Part shown: positions 9,101-18,800 of the stretch, piece by piece
How positions within the stretch are numbered: the first letter of the stretch is position 1
Layout of the letters: the number at the start of each line of letters is the position of its first letter
NCBI RefSeq assembly: GCF_903469665.1
Contig: NZ_CAGKLC010000028.1
Coordinates: 1-49,919, forward strand
DNA: 49,919 nucleotides
Direction: 5' to 3'
DNA from: Flavobacterium sp. UGB4466
Lineage (GTDB): Bacteria; Bacteroidota; Bacteroidia; Flavobacteriales; Flavobacteriaceae
Notes under the pieces: model-generated
The model's input: the letters and a program-made list of their open reading frames with translations, nothing else
The model's database searches: none
What the model was told of the DNA's origin: nothing
Program-made: the position numbers and the translations under genes

Positions 9101-10037
9101 TTGGTCATTGCAGCTTCTGATAGAAGAGATCAGTAGTAATTACAATTCAATATTGAAAAAAGAAGCGGTTCTGCCTTCTTCTAAATTAGATATTCAGTAC
9201 AAAGAATACAGTCATTGGCTGAAAGCTCAGATTGAAACAAACGCTATAACTAGTGCTTATTGGATGAAGGAACTGCAGGGGCATTTAAAACCGCTCCATT
9301 ATAAATATGAGTATCTGCTTCCGAATGATGTTGAAAATCAGGATAATAAAATTGATTTTTTCCTGAATGCCGAAGTCAATTCAGCCATAAAGAAGATCGC
9401 TAAAAAGCTTAATGTCACTGAATTTTCATTTCACTTAGCTGCATTTTTCAGTTTTCTGCATCTACAAACGGAGCAATCGGATATCGTATTAGGAGTTCCG
9501 TTTGCGGGAAGGGCTCATGCCCATCTCGAAGATCAGCTGGGGTATTATGTTAACCTGCTGCCTATACGAGTTAAATTTCATCAGAATGAAAATTTCGAAA
9601 CCATAATCAGAGGGGTTCAGCACAAATTATCAAAAGCTTTTGAGCACCAAATGTACCCAATCGATTTAATCCTGAGAGATTTAGAATTTGAAAGGGGAGA
9701 CAGAGGAACCAATTTTATCAATACCGGTTTTACCTGGAATGAGCTTACTCACGATGAATTTACAATCAATGAAAATCTTAAGGCAAAAGCGCAAAGTGTA
9801 GCTACAGAACAGGTTAAATATGACTTGTGGATAATTTCAAACGGTTCCGGTTTTATTCTGGAATACAGAAAAGAGGTTTTTAGTAAAGACACCATAGCTC
9901 TTTTTGCCGAACGTTATCTGGTATTTCTGGAAGAACTGTCAAAAGGCATAGAACATGAAATAGGAGCCTACAGTTTTAAAACCGAACGTGAAAAACAACT
10001 GGAAGCTTCCAGAATCAATATCGAAATCAATTTTTAG
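3153..10037 (+). CDS. NRPS1: C-stub-A(Ala)-T-C-A(Ala)-T-C
   Basis: Nonribosomal peptide synthetase of 2294 aa that starts the chain. Residues 1-210 are only the C-terminal lobe of a condensation domain, beginning at the usual hinge motif YW, with no HHxxxDG. A1 spans about 230-705 (TSGTTGNPKG at 371). T1 uses Ser753 in LGGHS. A full C domain spans about 806-1235, with QHTISDG at 937-943; the first His is Gln but the catalytic second His remains. A2 spans about 1260-1740. T2 uses Ser1788. A full C domain closes the protein (about 1843-2280, HHIISDA from 1977). Both A domains give the code DLYNNALTYK. This is close to DLFNNALTYK, which I recall for alanine, so Ala-Ala is inferred. The terminal C should pass Ala-Ala to the first T of NRPS2. 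There is no starter C or acyl-activating domain, so the N-terminus may be free unless another protein precedes it. Confidence 0.92.
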   Translation: MTTIEQKSISNYWVTKVKNKPLMNSVKAENGDSKNIQVDTDNLSFFKKITAENAIAELTVLIAVYTALLQRYFEVESFIFTSKPTDAETALLFNSISTSGQSFKDYLGEVKKELQEVYKHSDYDDTLQEKYPFAEYALFGFFYNSKSAHTKNNFPFSVSVNKNDTELELSLSYDVSFVEDHVAAHFLSTYANWLLQLEHCMNDSVDQIPVVTSLEKEELLNSFNPSVKKYPTKTLVELFEVQAAKTPIDTAVIFKEKELTYNELNQHANQLAHYLRQEYDIQPNDLVGIKLERNESIAVVVLGILKSGAAYVPVDVNYPEERITYIEEDSQCKVVIDENEFRHFLSRKDNYKTDNPEILNQSTDLAYIIYTSGTTGNPKGVMITHQNAVVLLYWSQEEFNAAAFDVVYAATSYCFDLSVYELFYPLSIGKKIRILDNALEIGEALQYDKKVLINTVPSSIRNTIESGYRLENAAIINLAGEPFPVDIAKKLLQTNAEIRNLYGPSEDTTYSTVYRLAAQKEYTASVSIGKPLANTQVYLLDKNLELVPVGVAGKLYISGDGLSKGYLNRPELTAEKFIPNPFKEESLMYDTGDMAKWLPDGTIDFLGRKDYQVKLRGYRIELGEIENAVLSFSENITQAVALVLQKNGVQNLVVYFTKTKVTDHEILKNYLKEKLPAFMIPHYLIGVDKIPLTPNGKIDRKVLEDLPLNQVSNANYVAPKSETEKTLTIIWQEILGIEKVGIEDNFFDLGGHSLMIGQVINLIYKQLEGSISYKEFFLTPTIAQISQKIQKGGYKVIPKAKAQEYYPLTSSQHKIWVLSQFEGGNSAYNMHGALKFRGDLEVSKLENAFRLLIAKYEILRTYFKAGYDGEISQYILEEGEWNFALTHENDLNKSTAEISQYLKEQQAAIFDLTKAPLLKAALVKTEENEHILSLVVQHTISDGWSLELMFAEIVAAYNNLVQEKPVDFAPAAIQFKDYAAWLQSQENEEAFLDSENYWLSVFKEDIPVLELPSYRSRPVRQTYNGSTLSYQFSEAFLSKLKHFSQTNNVTPFMTLMAGINALLYRYTNQNTIVLGTPIAGREHPDLENQLGLFLNTLAIKTEINGTDSFSTLLELQRKILIEAYEHQNYSFSTLVNKLNLKRDASRSALFDVLVVLQNQAQLNTISTHVPMLGVEIEPYEVKRNTAQFDLSFIFTEQEERLLLSLEYNTDLYDAFWIKAIFKHFENLLTTVFTDANVTIDAIEYVEETEKELLLKTFNATEIYFPKEATIVDLLEAQAAKTPNDCALIFNDVQLTYKELHEQSNQLGEYLRENYAIRPNDLVGVRLKRDERLLLTILGVLKSGAAYVPMDVNYPEDRIKYIVEDSNCKVVIDENEWSRFQVKKHHYSTENLSKINRAEDLAYVIYTSGTTGKPKGVLITNKNVSALLYWAKKEFDTERFDLVYAVTSHCFDLSAYEMFFTLSVGKTIKLLSNALEISKELKTDKKVLLNTVPSSIRSLMEEDFSSLENASIINLAGEPFPVDIARELLRTTAEIRNLYGPSEDTTYSTYYQLEKGKTYKTIPVGKPISNTQAYVLDKNLQLTPLGIVGKLYLSGEGVALGYLNKEELTAAKFIKNPFVEGSILYDTGDMVKWFPDGNIEFLGRKDQQVKLRGYRIELDEIENALLQFSAEVKQVVVAIKPFKGADTLVAYYTVGNAISKDDLKAYLQSKLPAYMVPQYYVEVPFIPLSPNGKTDKEALPNIDETNETNSGYVEPKGRIEKIVALIWKDILAVETISAADDFFNLGGHSLKLGQLINKINEQLQVTVPFEKLFEYSVLRDQAELIKRSFSNNFEPIAAVPAATSYEMSYAQKSLWMVSQFKGNEVAYNIPAVYHFHGTLDIIAFKEAFYRVIKKHEILRTVFKEDDEKSIRQFITPSEEFKLSIGCEDFSDFNDKELLLQQEIKQISNFEFDLFKGPLFKAKLVRIDSQHHVLLFVIHHIISDAWSLQLLIEEISSNYNSILKKEAVLPSSKLDIQYKEYSHWLKAQIETNAITSAYWMKELQGHLKPLHYKYEYLLPNDVENQDNKIDFFLNAEVNSAIKKIAKKLNVTEFSFHLAAFFSFLHLQTEQSDIVLGVPFAGRAHAHLEDQLGYYVNLLPIRVKFHQNENFETIIRGVQHKLSKAFEHQMYPIDLILRDLEFERGDRGTNFINTGFTWNELTHDEFTINENLKAKAQSVATEQVKYDLWIISNGSGFILEYRKEVFSKDTIALFAERYLVFLEELSKGIEHEIGAYSFKTEREKQLEASRINIEINF

Positions 10038-10107
10038 TGATCCTGTAAAATCAATACAACATTCAAATAAACCTTTTGTAATCCCTACAATATAATCAGA
10101 CTACAGC

Positions 10108-13100
10108 ATGAAAGATAAGAAAATCATACAAGATTATTGGTTGAACAAAATAAAGCAATACAGTAACGACAGCAGTTATTTACTGAGCAGATATGAGCAA
10201 GTTCCTTCCGGTCAGTATAGCATTGTATTAAAAAAGAACAGTCTGGATAAGATTGCTAAATTATCAGGAGGGAATGCCATTGCTGCGGCAACTATTTATT
10301 TGTCTGTTTTTAATACACTATTAAAAAGATATACTAATAACGAAAGTATCTGGGTGGCTTCGTCCCCTTTCAATTTGGAGGGAGTACAGCCCGAAAAAGA
10401 TAGCTTGCTTTTTTATCATACTGCTATATCCAATATATCTTCATTGCGAGATGCGATAAACGCAACCAAACAGGAAATTGAAGATACTCTGCTTTATGAT
10501 ACTATTGATTTTGAGTTAATTGAAAAAGAGTTTCTAAATATTGAATTGACTCCTGAAGATTATCTTCAATATGCTTTTGTATATCAGAAATTAAATCACA
10601 GAAATAATCTATTGGCTCAGGCCAAACTTTGTTTGGAAATAGAAGATACCACTGCGGGTAAAGAATCAATTACCATACATTTTGATACTGCGAAATACGA
10701 TGCACTTTTCATTCAAAATATGGTGGAGCATTTTATACATATACTTGAAAATAGTAGTGAGCTGATTGATACTAAGGTTGATGATATTGAATTCATTACG
10801 GCCTCTGAAAAACAGCAGTTATTGGAGTTTTCAGGTGAATCTGATAAGAAGATCGACGCAAGTGTTATCGGGATTTTTGAACAGCAGGTAAAAGCAACGC
10901 CTGACAACATTGCTTTAGTTTATAAAGAAAAAAAATACACCTATACAGCCGTAAACCGAAAAGTGAATCATCTGGCGAGTTTATTGCAAAAAGAGTACGG
11001 AATTAAATCCGGGGATATTATCGGGATCATGACTGATTATTCGGATAATACCATTTTCTCTTTTGCTGCGGCATTAAAACTGGGGGCTACTTATTTGTCT
11101 TTGGATTATAATCTTACGACAGAAAGACTTGATTATATCTTGTCGGACACACAGCCCAAAGCGATCATCACTCAACTCGAGTATCTGAACGACCTGCTTC
11201 ATTACGATATCCCGTTATTTAGTATAGACGTCATGCTTAATGAAGAAAATATTTCCGATGTAAACTGGGAAAACAATAGTACAGGAGATATCGCTTACAT
11301 CATGTACACTTCAGGATCAACCGGAGTGCCTAAAGGTGTTGTGGTAAAAGACAAAAGTATTGTACGATTGGTGAAAGAAACCAATTATATCGAAATTGAT
11401 CCTCAGGACCGTATTCTGGCCATCTCAAATTCTTCGTTCGACGGTTCTACTTTTGATATTTGGGGAGCATTATTAAACGGAGCGACTTTACACATTCCGG
11501 AGAAAGATTTAGTGCTCAATTTTGAACTGTTGTTTCAGGCTATTACCACAAATGAAATTTCGGTTGTTTTTATGACAACGGCTTTGTTCAACTCCATGGT
11601 GGATACTGACATTGACAGTCTTAAAAACTTGAGAAAAATTCTTTTTGGCGGAGAAATGGTTTCCGTATCTCATGTGCGAAAGTTTGTCAATCATTTCGGA
11701 AGCGGAAGACTGGTACACGTTTATGGCCCAACCGAGAATACCACTTTTTCGACTTTTCACCCTGTTGAAGAAGTTTCAGAAGAAGCATCAGGAATCCCGA
11801 TTGGAAAACCAATTTCCTATACTCAATGTTACATTCTTAACGAGAGTATGAAATTACAGCCTGTTGGTATTGCAGGAGAGTTGTATGTTTCGGGCGAAGG
11901 CGTTGCAGCGGGCTACTTAAACCAAGAAGAACTGACCTCAAAAAGTTTTGTTGAAAATCCTTATCAGGAAAATGCTCTGTTGTATAAAACCGGAGACATC
12001 TGCAAATGGCTGCCTGACGGTACGATAGAAATTTTAGGAAGAAGAGACAGTCAGGTGAAAATTCGCGGTTTCAGAATAGAACTAGGGGAAATCGAACGAA
12101 AGATAACGAGTTACAATAGTATTACCGAAGCTGTAATTCTCGTAAACAAAGACAGCCATGATGTGAAATTTTTAGCAGCGTTTTTTATTGCCGATGCGAC
12201 TATCAATACTGAAGAGCTTCGTTCTTTCCTGGCGCAAAAACTGCCTAATTATATGGTTCCGGCTCATATTACTCAGGTGCCGCAAATTCCATTAAACAGA
12301 AACGGGAAAGTTGATCAGAAAGAATTAAACAAACTGGCAAAATCAAATACCGAAACGACCAGAGAGCTTGTTTTACCAACAACCGAAATCCAAATAGCCC
12401 TGCACAACATCTGGAAAGAACTGTTTGATAAAGAAGATATTAGTATAACCGATGACTTTTTCGACATTGGCGGACACAGTATTAAGGCAATGAATCTGGT
12501 GTCGACCATTCACAAAAACTTAAACATAAAAATAGATATCGGAAACGTTTTTGAAGACCGAAACATTAAAGCGCTTTCAGAAACGATACTGCAGGCTCAG
12601 GAAAATGAATTTCAGGAAATAGAAGCCCTGACAGAGCAGTCAAATTATGCAGTGTCATCATCGCAACAGCGCTTTTGGGCATTGAGTCAGTTTCAGGAAG
12701 CCAACATAGCCTACACAATTCCAAGCATCTACACCTTAACGGGAGATCTGGATCAAACGGCCTTAGCTTTTGCTTTTCAAACGATAACCAAACGACATGA
12801 AAGTTTCAGAACCACTTTTAAAGAAGATGAAAATCAGGAATTAAGACAATTTATTTTGCCTGAAGCGGAAAGTAATTTTGAGATTGATTTCGTTGATTTT
12901 TGCAATCGTTCAGAAAAGGAATTAGAAGAAACCATTAACAATCTCATTCAGGTAGTATTTAATTTATCGGAAGGACCGCTTTTAAAAGTAAGTGTATTGC
13001 AGGTAGAAGAATCCAAAGCGATACTGGTAGCAGTGATGCACCATATTATTAGTGACGGACTGTCTATGGAGGTTTTTATCGAAGAACTGCTGCATTTGTA

Positions 13101-15831
13101 CAAAGCCCGTAAAAATAAACTTGCTGTAGATTTTAAACCGCTCAGAATACAATACAAAGATTTTGCTGCCTGGCAGAATGAACAACTGGAGAATGAATCG
13201 TTGCAGGTTCATAAAGCCTACTGGACGGAGAAATTCTCAGGCGAGCTTCCGGTGCTCAACCTTCAAAAAAGTAAAATTCGTCCTAAAATTAAATCCTATA
13301 ACGGCGAAACAATTACCATAAATATTGATAGCAGAACCTTAAAAAATTTTAAAAATATACTGGATCAGGAAAACCTGACTTTGTTCATGGGGTTGCTAAC
13401 CGTGGCAAATGTCCTGATTTATAAATATACCAATCAGGAAGATATTATACTGGGAACTACGATTAGCGGTAGAAATCATATTGATTTAGAGGGGCAAATT
13501 GGCTGTTTCATTAACGTATTGCCATTGCGCAGTCAGTTTTCACACAAAGATTCCATAATTGATTTATTCCGAAAGGTAAAAAAAGGAACACAGGAAGCTT
13601 ACGAACATCAGATTTATCCTTTTGAACAATTAATCGGTGATTTGAATCTCACACATGATATCAGCAGAAATCCTTTATTTGATGCTACAGTCGTTTTACA
13701 AAATGCCGATTTAGATCAAAAATTAGAGGTTCTCAATAGTGAAGGTCTTGAAATAGCCCTCTATGAAAAAATAAAAGCAACGGTAAGCCGATTTGATATT
13801 TCATTCAATTTTGTAGAAACGGTAAAGGGACTGGAATTTAGCTTAGTCTACAATACGGATATTTTTGATACCATTTTTATTCGTCAAATTCAGAAACATT
13901 TTCACAACCTGCTGAATGCCGTAATTGCAAATCCGCATAATTCTATTGCTTCCCTGCCTTATTTATCAGTAGGCGAAATACAGCTTTTTACCTCAGATTT
14001 TAGTGCCGGAACCTTTAATTCTCAGGTTTGTCTGGACATTGTCGAAGCCTTTCAGTATCAGGTTAGAAAAACGCCTGCGCAAATAGCCGTTGTATATAAA
14101 AACCAACAATTGACTTACGAGGAATTAGATCGTAATGCAAACAAAATTGCGCATTTGTTAACCACAGAGTATGGAGTGACTAACGGAGAAAAAGTCGGAA
14201 TCATTTTAGATAAATCAGAACTTTTGATCAGTACCATACTCGGGATTTTAAAAGCCGGCGGGGTATATGTTCCAATCGATGTGGAAAGTCCTAAGATCAG
14301 AAAAGAATTTATTGTTAATGATATCGGCGCAAAAGTCATCATTACCCAGATGGACTATATGTTTGATCTTGACTTTTTTGAAGGAAGTATTATCGCCATA
14401 GACGTTCAGTTAGACGCTTTAGAAAGTCATTCTCCGGCTCCGCAAATAACGAACAGTCCTGATGCTCCGGCATACATCATGTACACTTCCGGCTCTACCG
14501 GAAATCCAAAAGGCGTTTTGGTACCGCATAAAGGGGTTACCAGACTGGTTAAAAACACCAATTATATCGATTTTGATAGGGTACACGCCATCTTGTCTAC
14601 AGGTTCTGTTTCTTTTGATGCCTCGACGTTTGAGTTTTGGGGAGCATTGCTTAATGGTGGAAAATTGGTTTTATGCGACAAAGAAGATTTACTAAACACA
14701 ACCAAACTTGCTTCCCTAATAAAAACAGAAAAAGTAGATACCATGTGGTTTACATCGGGACTGCTAAACCAGTTTACCGATCAGGACGTATCCCTTTTTG
14801 AAGGATTAATCAATGTACTGGCAGGAGGTGAAAAATTATCAGCTAAACACATCCGTAAACTACTGGAAGCCTATCCGGAACTGAACCTTATTAACGGTTA
14901 CGGACCTACTGAAAACACTACATTTTCGGCAACCTATAAAATTACAGCACCGGTAGAAGAGGATATTCCGATTGGTAAACCGATCAACAATTCTAAGGCT
15001 TACATCTTAGATCAAAATTTAGAACTATGCCCACTGGGAGTTGTTGGAGAAATATATCTGGCAGGTGACGGACTTTCATTAGGCTACTTGAATGCAGCAG
15101 AATTAAATGCCGAAAAGTTTCTGAATCCGAGGAGTTTGAATAGAGAACGAGTGTATAAAACCGGTGATTTAGGATTGTGGCTGCCCAATGGGAATATCAA
15201 ATTTTTTGGAAGAAAAGACAGCCAGATCAAACTTCGCGGTTACCGAATTGAACTCAACGATATTGAAAAAACTTTAGATGCACACCCGGATATCAATGGG
15301 GCAGTAGTGGTATTGAAACAATTATCAGAAGCAGCAGACGAAAAATTTATTGTGGCTTATGTTAAGTCCAATCAGGTTATGAATCAAAAGGAGTTAAAGG
15401 CTTATCTGGCAGAAAGACTTCCTTTTTATATGATTCCAACTTATTTTATCGAAGTCGAGGATTTCATTTTGAATAAAAACGGAAAGATTGACAAAGAACT
15501 TCTTCCCGAGATTGATTTGTCGCAATTAGAAAGAGAATACATATCCTACCGGAATGAAACGGAGAAAACCCTCTCTGAGATTTGGAGTGAAATATTGTTG
15601 ATCGAAAAGATCAGTGTAACCGATGATTTTTTTGAAATAGGAGGACACAGTTTGAGAGCCGTAAAATTAGCCAATATGATTCAGGAAAGTTTTGGCGTTG
15701 AAGTGAGTATCGGACATGTATTTCAATTCAGAACTATCGAAACGATGGCCGAACAGCTCAGGTTTATTCAGAAACAAGAAGAGCTGACAGCAAACAAAAA
15801 AGACCTTCAGGAAATCGATATCGACTTATAA
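10108..15831 (+). CDS. NRPS2: C-stub-A(Ile)-T-C-A(Val)-T
   Basis: A 1907-aa synthetase. Like NRPS1 it opens with a C-lobe-only condensation stub (residues 1-245, starting around DYWLNKI). A1 covers about 250-740 (TSGSTG from 401), with code DGFFLGVTFK, close to isoleucine codes such as DGFFLGVVYK and DAFFLGVTFK. T1 uses Ser791. The C domain covers about 847-1290, with HHIISDG from 978. A2 covers about 1305-1800 (TSGSTG from 1460), with code DAFWLGGTFK, a standard valine code. T2 uses Ser1848. The acidic C-terminal tail ends EIDIDL and may be a short motif that binds the docking domain at the start of NRPS3. The stub probably helps contact the C domain at the end of NRPS1; it cannot catalyse condensation by itself. 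Confidence 0.92.
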   Translation: MKDKKIIQDYWLNKIKQYSNDSSYLLSRYEQVPSGQYSIVLKKNSLDKIAKLSGGNAIAAATIYLSVFNTLLKRYTNNESIWVASSPFNLEGVQPEKDSLLFYHTAISNISSLRDAINATKQEIEDTLLYDTIDFELIEKEFLNIELTPEDYLQYAFVYQKLNHRNNLLAQAKLCLEIEDTTAGKESITIHFDTAKYDALFIQNMVEHFIHILENSSELIDTKVDDIEFITASEKQQLLEFSGESDKKIDASVIGIFEQQVKATPDNIALVYKEKKYTYTAVNRKVNHLASLLQKEYGIKSGDIIGIMTDYSDNTIFSFAAALKLGATYLSLDYNLTTERLDYILSDTQPKAIITQLEYLNDLLHYDIPLFSIDVMLNEENISDVNWENNSTGDIAYIMYTSGSTGVPKGVVVKDKSIVRLVKETNYIEIDPQDRILAISNSSFDGSTFDIWGALLNGATLHIPEKDLVLNFELLFQAITTNEISVVFMTTALFNSMVDTDIDSLKNLRKILFGGEMVSVSHVRKFVNHFGSGRLVHVYGPTENTTFSTFHPVEEVSEEASGIPIGKPISYTQCYILNESMKLQPVGIAGELYVSGEGVAAGYLNQEELTSKSFVENPYQENALLYKTGDICKWLPDGTIEILGRRDSQVKIRGFRIELGEIERKITSYNSITEAVILVNKDSHDVKFLAAFFIADATINTEELRSFLAQKLPNYMVPAHITQVPQIPLNRNGKVDQKELNKLAKSNTETTRELVLPTTEIQIALHNIWKELFDKEDISITDDFFDIGGHSIKAMNLVSTIHKNLNIKIDIGNVFEDRNIKALSETILQAQENEFQEIEALTEQSNYAVSSSQQRFWALSQFQEANIAYTIPSIYTLTGDLDQTALAFAFQTITKRHESFRTTFKEDENQELRQFILPEAESNFEIDFVDFCNRSEKELEETINNLIQVVFNLSEGPLLKVSVLQVEESKAILVAVMHHIISDGLSMEVFIEELLHLYKARKNKLAVDFKPLRIQYKDFAAWQNEQLENESLQVHKAYWTEKFSGELPVLNLQKSKIRPKIKSYNGETITINIDSRTLKNFKNILDQENLTLFMGLLTVANVLIYKYTNQEDIILGTTISGRNHIDLEGQIGCFINVLPLRSQFSHKDSIIDLFRKVKKGTQEAYEHQIYPFEQLIGDLNLTHDISRNPLFDATVVLQNADLDQKLEVLNSEGLEIALYEKIKATVSRFDISFNFVETVKGLEFSLVYNTDIFDTIFIRQIQKHFHNLLNAVIANPHNSIASLPYLSVGEIQLFTSDFSAGTFNSQVCLDIVEAFQYQVRKTPAQIAVVYKNQQLTYEELDRNANKIAHLLTTEYGVTNGEKVGIILDKSELLISTILGILKAGGVYVPIDVESPKIRKEFIVNDIGAKVIITQMDYMFDLDFFEGSIIAIDVQLDALESHSPAPQITNSPDAPAYIMYTSGSTGNPKGVLVPHKGVTRLVKNTNYIDFDRVHAILSTGSVSFDASTFEFWGALLNGGKLVLCDKEDLLNTTKLASLIKTEKVDTMWFTSGLLNQFTDQDVSLFEGLINVLAGGEKLSAKHIRKLLEAYPELNLINGYGPTENTTFSATYKITAPVEEDIPIGKPINNSKAYILDQNLELCPLGVVGEIYLAGDGLSLGYLNAAELNAEKFLNPRSLNRERVYKTGDLGLWLPNGNIKFFGRKDSQIKLRGYRIELNDIEKTLDAHPDINGAVVVLKQLSEAADEKFIVAYVKSNQVMNQKELKAYLAERLPFYMIPTYFIEVEDFILNKNGKIDKELLPEIDLSQLEREYISYRNETEKTLSEIWSEILLIEKISVTDDFFEIGGHSLRAVKLANMIQESFGVEVSIGHVFQFRTIETMAEQLRFIQKQEELTANKKDLQEIDIDL

Positions 15832-15885
15832 TACGACTGCTTTACTTTAATAATTGAAATATCCTCTGAAAATTAAAATAAACCA

Positions 15886-18800
15886 ATGAAAGACTTAATT
15901 GATAAACTACAGGGAGAAGGAATTTTACTCGAACTCATAGACCATAAACTGAAGGTTTTTGCCGAAAAATCTACTATTGCTCCCGGTTTAATTGAAGAAA
16001 TAAAAAAGAACAGAGAAGAGTTGACTCTTTTTTTACTGAACAGTCAAAAGCTGCAGGCATCAAAACCTGTATGGCCAGAAATACTAAAAACAGCCGATTT
16101 AGAGTATTATCCATTATCTTCTTCACAATATAGAATGTGGGTTTTAAGTCAAATGGAAGAATCCAGTAAAGCCTATAATGTTCCGGCTTTATACACTTTT
16201 GAAGGGAATCTGAATGTTAAAACATTGGAGCATGCTTTTCAGTTGATTATCGAACGTCATGAAATTCTAAGAACCAGGTTTGTCAATAAGGAGAATACCG
16301 TTGTACAAAAAATAATTCCTGCCGCAGCAATACAATTTCAGGTAGAAGAAATAGATCTAAGAAATCAAACAACCAGCGCAGAAGAATTAATCAGCAAAGG
16401 AATGTCCTATTCTTTTGATTTAGAAAAAGAGTTGCTGTTAAAAAGTACCGTTTATCAAATAGAAGATCAAAAGTGGATATTCTTCTTTATGATTCACCAC
16501 ATCATCAGCGATGGCTGGTCGATGGGAATACTTATAAATGAGTTATTAGAGAACTACACGGCATTAGAAAAAGGAGAAAATGTTGCTAAAGAACCCTTAA
16601 CGATACAATACAAAGAATACGCAGTTTGGCAGCAAAAATTATGGAGCGATGATTATTTTGCAGCACACAAAGAATACTGGCTGTCACAGATTTCGGGTGA
16701 AATCCCTAAAATCCAGCTTCCTTTCAGTAAAACAAGGCCGGTTTTAAAAACCTATAACGGAGATACCGTTTACAGAACCATAAGTAAAGAAATAAGCACC
16801 AAGTTCAAGAAAGTTTGTCTGGAGAACGAGAGTACTTTATTCATGGGATTGCTGTCCACTTTAAAAATAGTACTTTACAAATATACCAACCAGACAGATT
16901 TAATTGTGGGTTCGCCAATAGCAGGGCGTGAGTTACAGGTACTTCACAATCAGTTGGGACTGTATTTAAATACCATTGCTTTAAGAGGAGTGATTAATGC
17001 TGAAGACAGTTTCGAATCTTTTCTTAAGAACATTAAAGAAAGCACGCTTAAAGCCTATAACTACCAATCGTATCCTTTTGATAAATTGATAGAAGAAGCA
17101 CAGTTAGAGACCGATTTAAGCAGAAATCCATTGTTTGATATCTTCCTGATTTTACAAAACAACGAAAGTACGAACGTAAAAAATATCGGAGATCAATTAA
17201 CTGTTCAGGCTTTAGAAACAGAAAACAAAACCAGTAAGTTTGATTTGCTTTTCAATTTTGTTGAGGTAGAGGAAAATTTAGAATTGAGTATTGTTTATAA
17301 TACCGATTTGTATGATACGTTTTTTATAGAACAAATCACGGTACATTTTGAGCATTTATTGAATCTGGTGAGCAGCACTCCATCAGAAACAATAGAGAAC
17401 CTTTCACTGGTAACTGAGAGCGAAAAGAAAAAATTGGTTTTAGATTTTAACGCTACACAATTCGATAATCAGGTATGTGCTCCGTTGAATGTTTTATTCG
17501 AAGAACAAGTAGAGAAATTAGCCAATCACACAGCACTTCGTTTCAAAGAGAAAGAATTTACTTTTCAGGAACTGAACGAAAAAGTGAATCAGCTGGCTCA
17601 TTATTTACGCGAAGAAAAAAACATCAAACAAGGTGATTTTGTAGTCGTAAAACTCCCAAGAAGCGAGCAAATGATTATCGCCCTTATGGCCATCATAAAA
17701 GCAGGAGGCGCTTATATTCCGGTAGAACCGCAATATCCCGAAGAAAGAATCAATTTCATTATAGCCGACAGTCAGTGTAAATTTCTAATTGATGAGGAAA
17801 CTTTAGCAAATATCTCAGAACAGTTGGCTTCTTTGCCTAAAAGCAATCCTGAAAACCGCAATAAAGTTACCGATCTGGCTTATGTACTCTATACCTCCGG
17901 ATCAACCGGAAATCCGAAAGGCTGTATGATTACCCATGAAGGAGTAACCAACAGAATTGACTGGATGTGGAACGAATACAACTATTCTTCGACGGACGTT
18001 ATTTTGCAAAAAACCACTTTTACCTTTGATGTTTCGGTATGGGAAATTTTCATGCCTTTATGCTGGGGAACCAAAATGGTACTTTGCGAACAGGAAGACA
18101 TTTCAGAACCGCATCGCATTCTGAATTTAATCCAAAACAATAGCGTAACCAGTCTGCACTTTGTGCCAAGTATGCTCAACACCTTTATTACTTCTGTAAC
18201 TAACACAGAACAATTAGCAGACAAATTGTCTAGTTTACGTGCCGTAATAACCAGTGGCGAGGCTTTAACACCATTGACTGTTAACGAATGGTACAATAAA
18301 GTATCGACTGCACCCATTTATAATCTTTATGGCCCGACAGAAGCTTCTATAGACGTTACGTTCTTTAATACTAATGTGGGCAATGAAATAATCCCGATTG
18401 GAAAACCGATCTGGAACACACAGATTTATATCTTAAGCGAGTCCGATGCCGTTCAGCCGATTGGTGTAGCAGGAGAAATTTGTATTGCCGGAAAAGGACT
18501 GGCCCTTGGTTACCTCAACAATCCGGAGTTGACTCATCAGAAGTTTGTAGCGAATCCGTTTGAACCCGGAGCAAAAATGTACCGAACCGGAGATCTGGGC
18601 CTGTGGCTGCCTGATGGCAATGTAGCCTATTTAGGCAGAAAAGATTTTCAGGTAAAAATCAGAGGATTCAGGATAGAGCTGGAAGAAATAGAAGCGGCAT
18701 TAAACCAACATCCACAAATACAAACGGCTGTGGTTTTAGACCATACTAATGAAAACAGCGGAGATAAATATCTGACAGGCTATATTGTAGCAAATGGTGA

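Noticed and set aside
17982..18317. 111-aa and similar (60-125 aa) minus-strand frames within the NRPS and PKS genes
   Set aside because: All are shadows of conserved adenylation, condensation or KS coding sequence on the plus strand.
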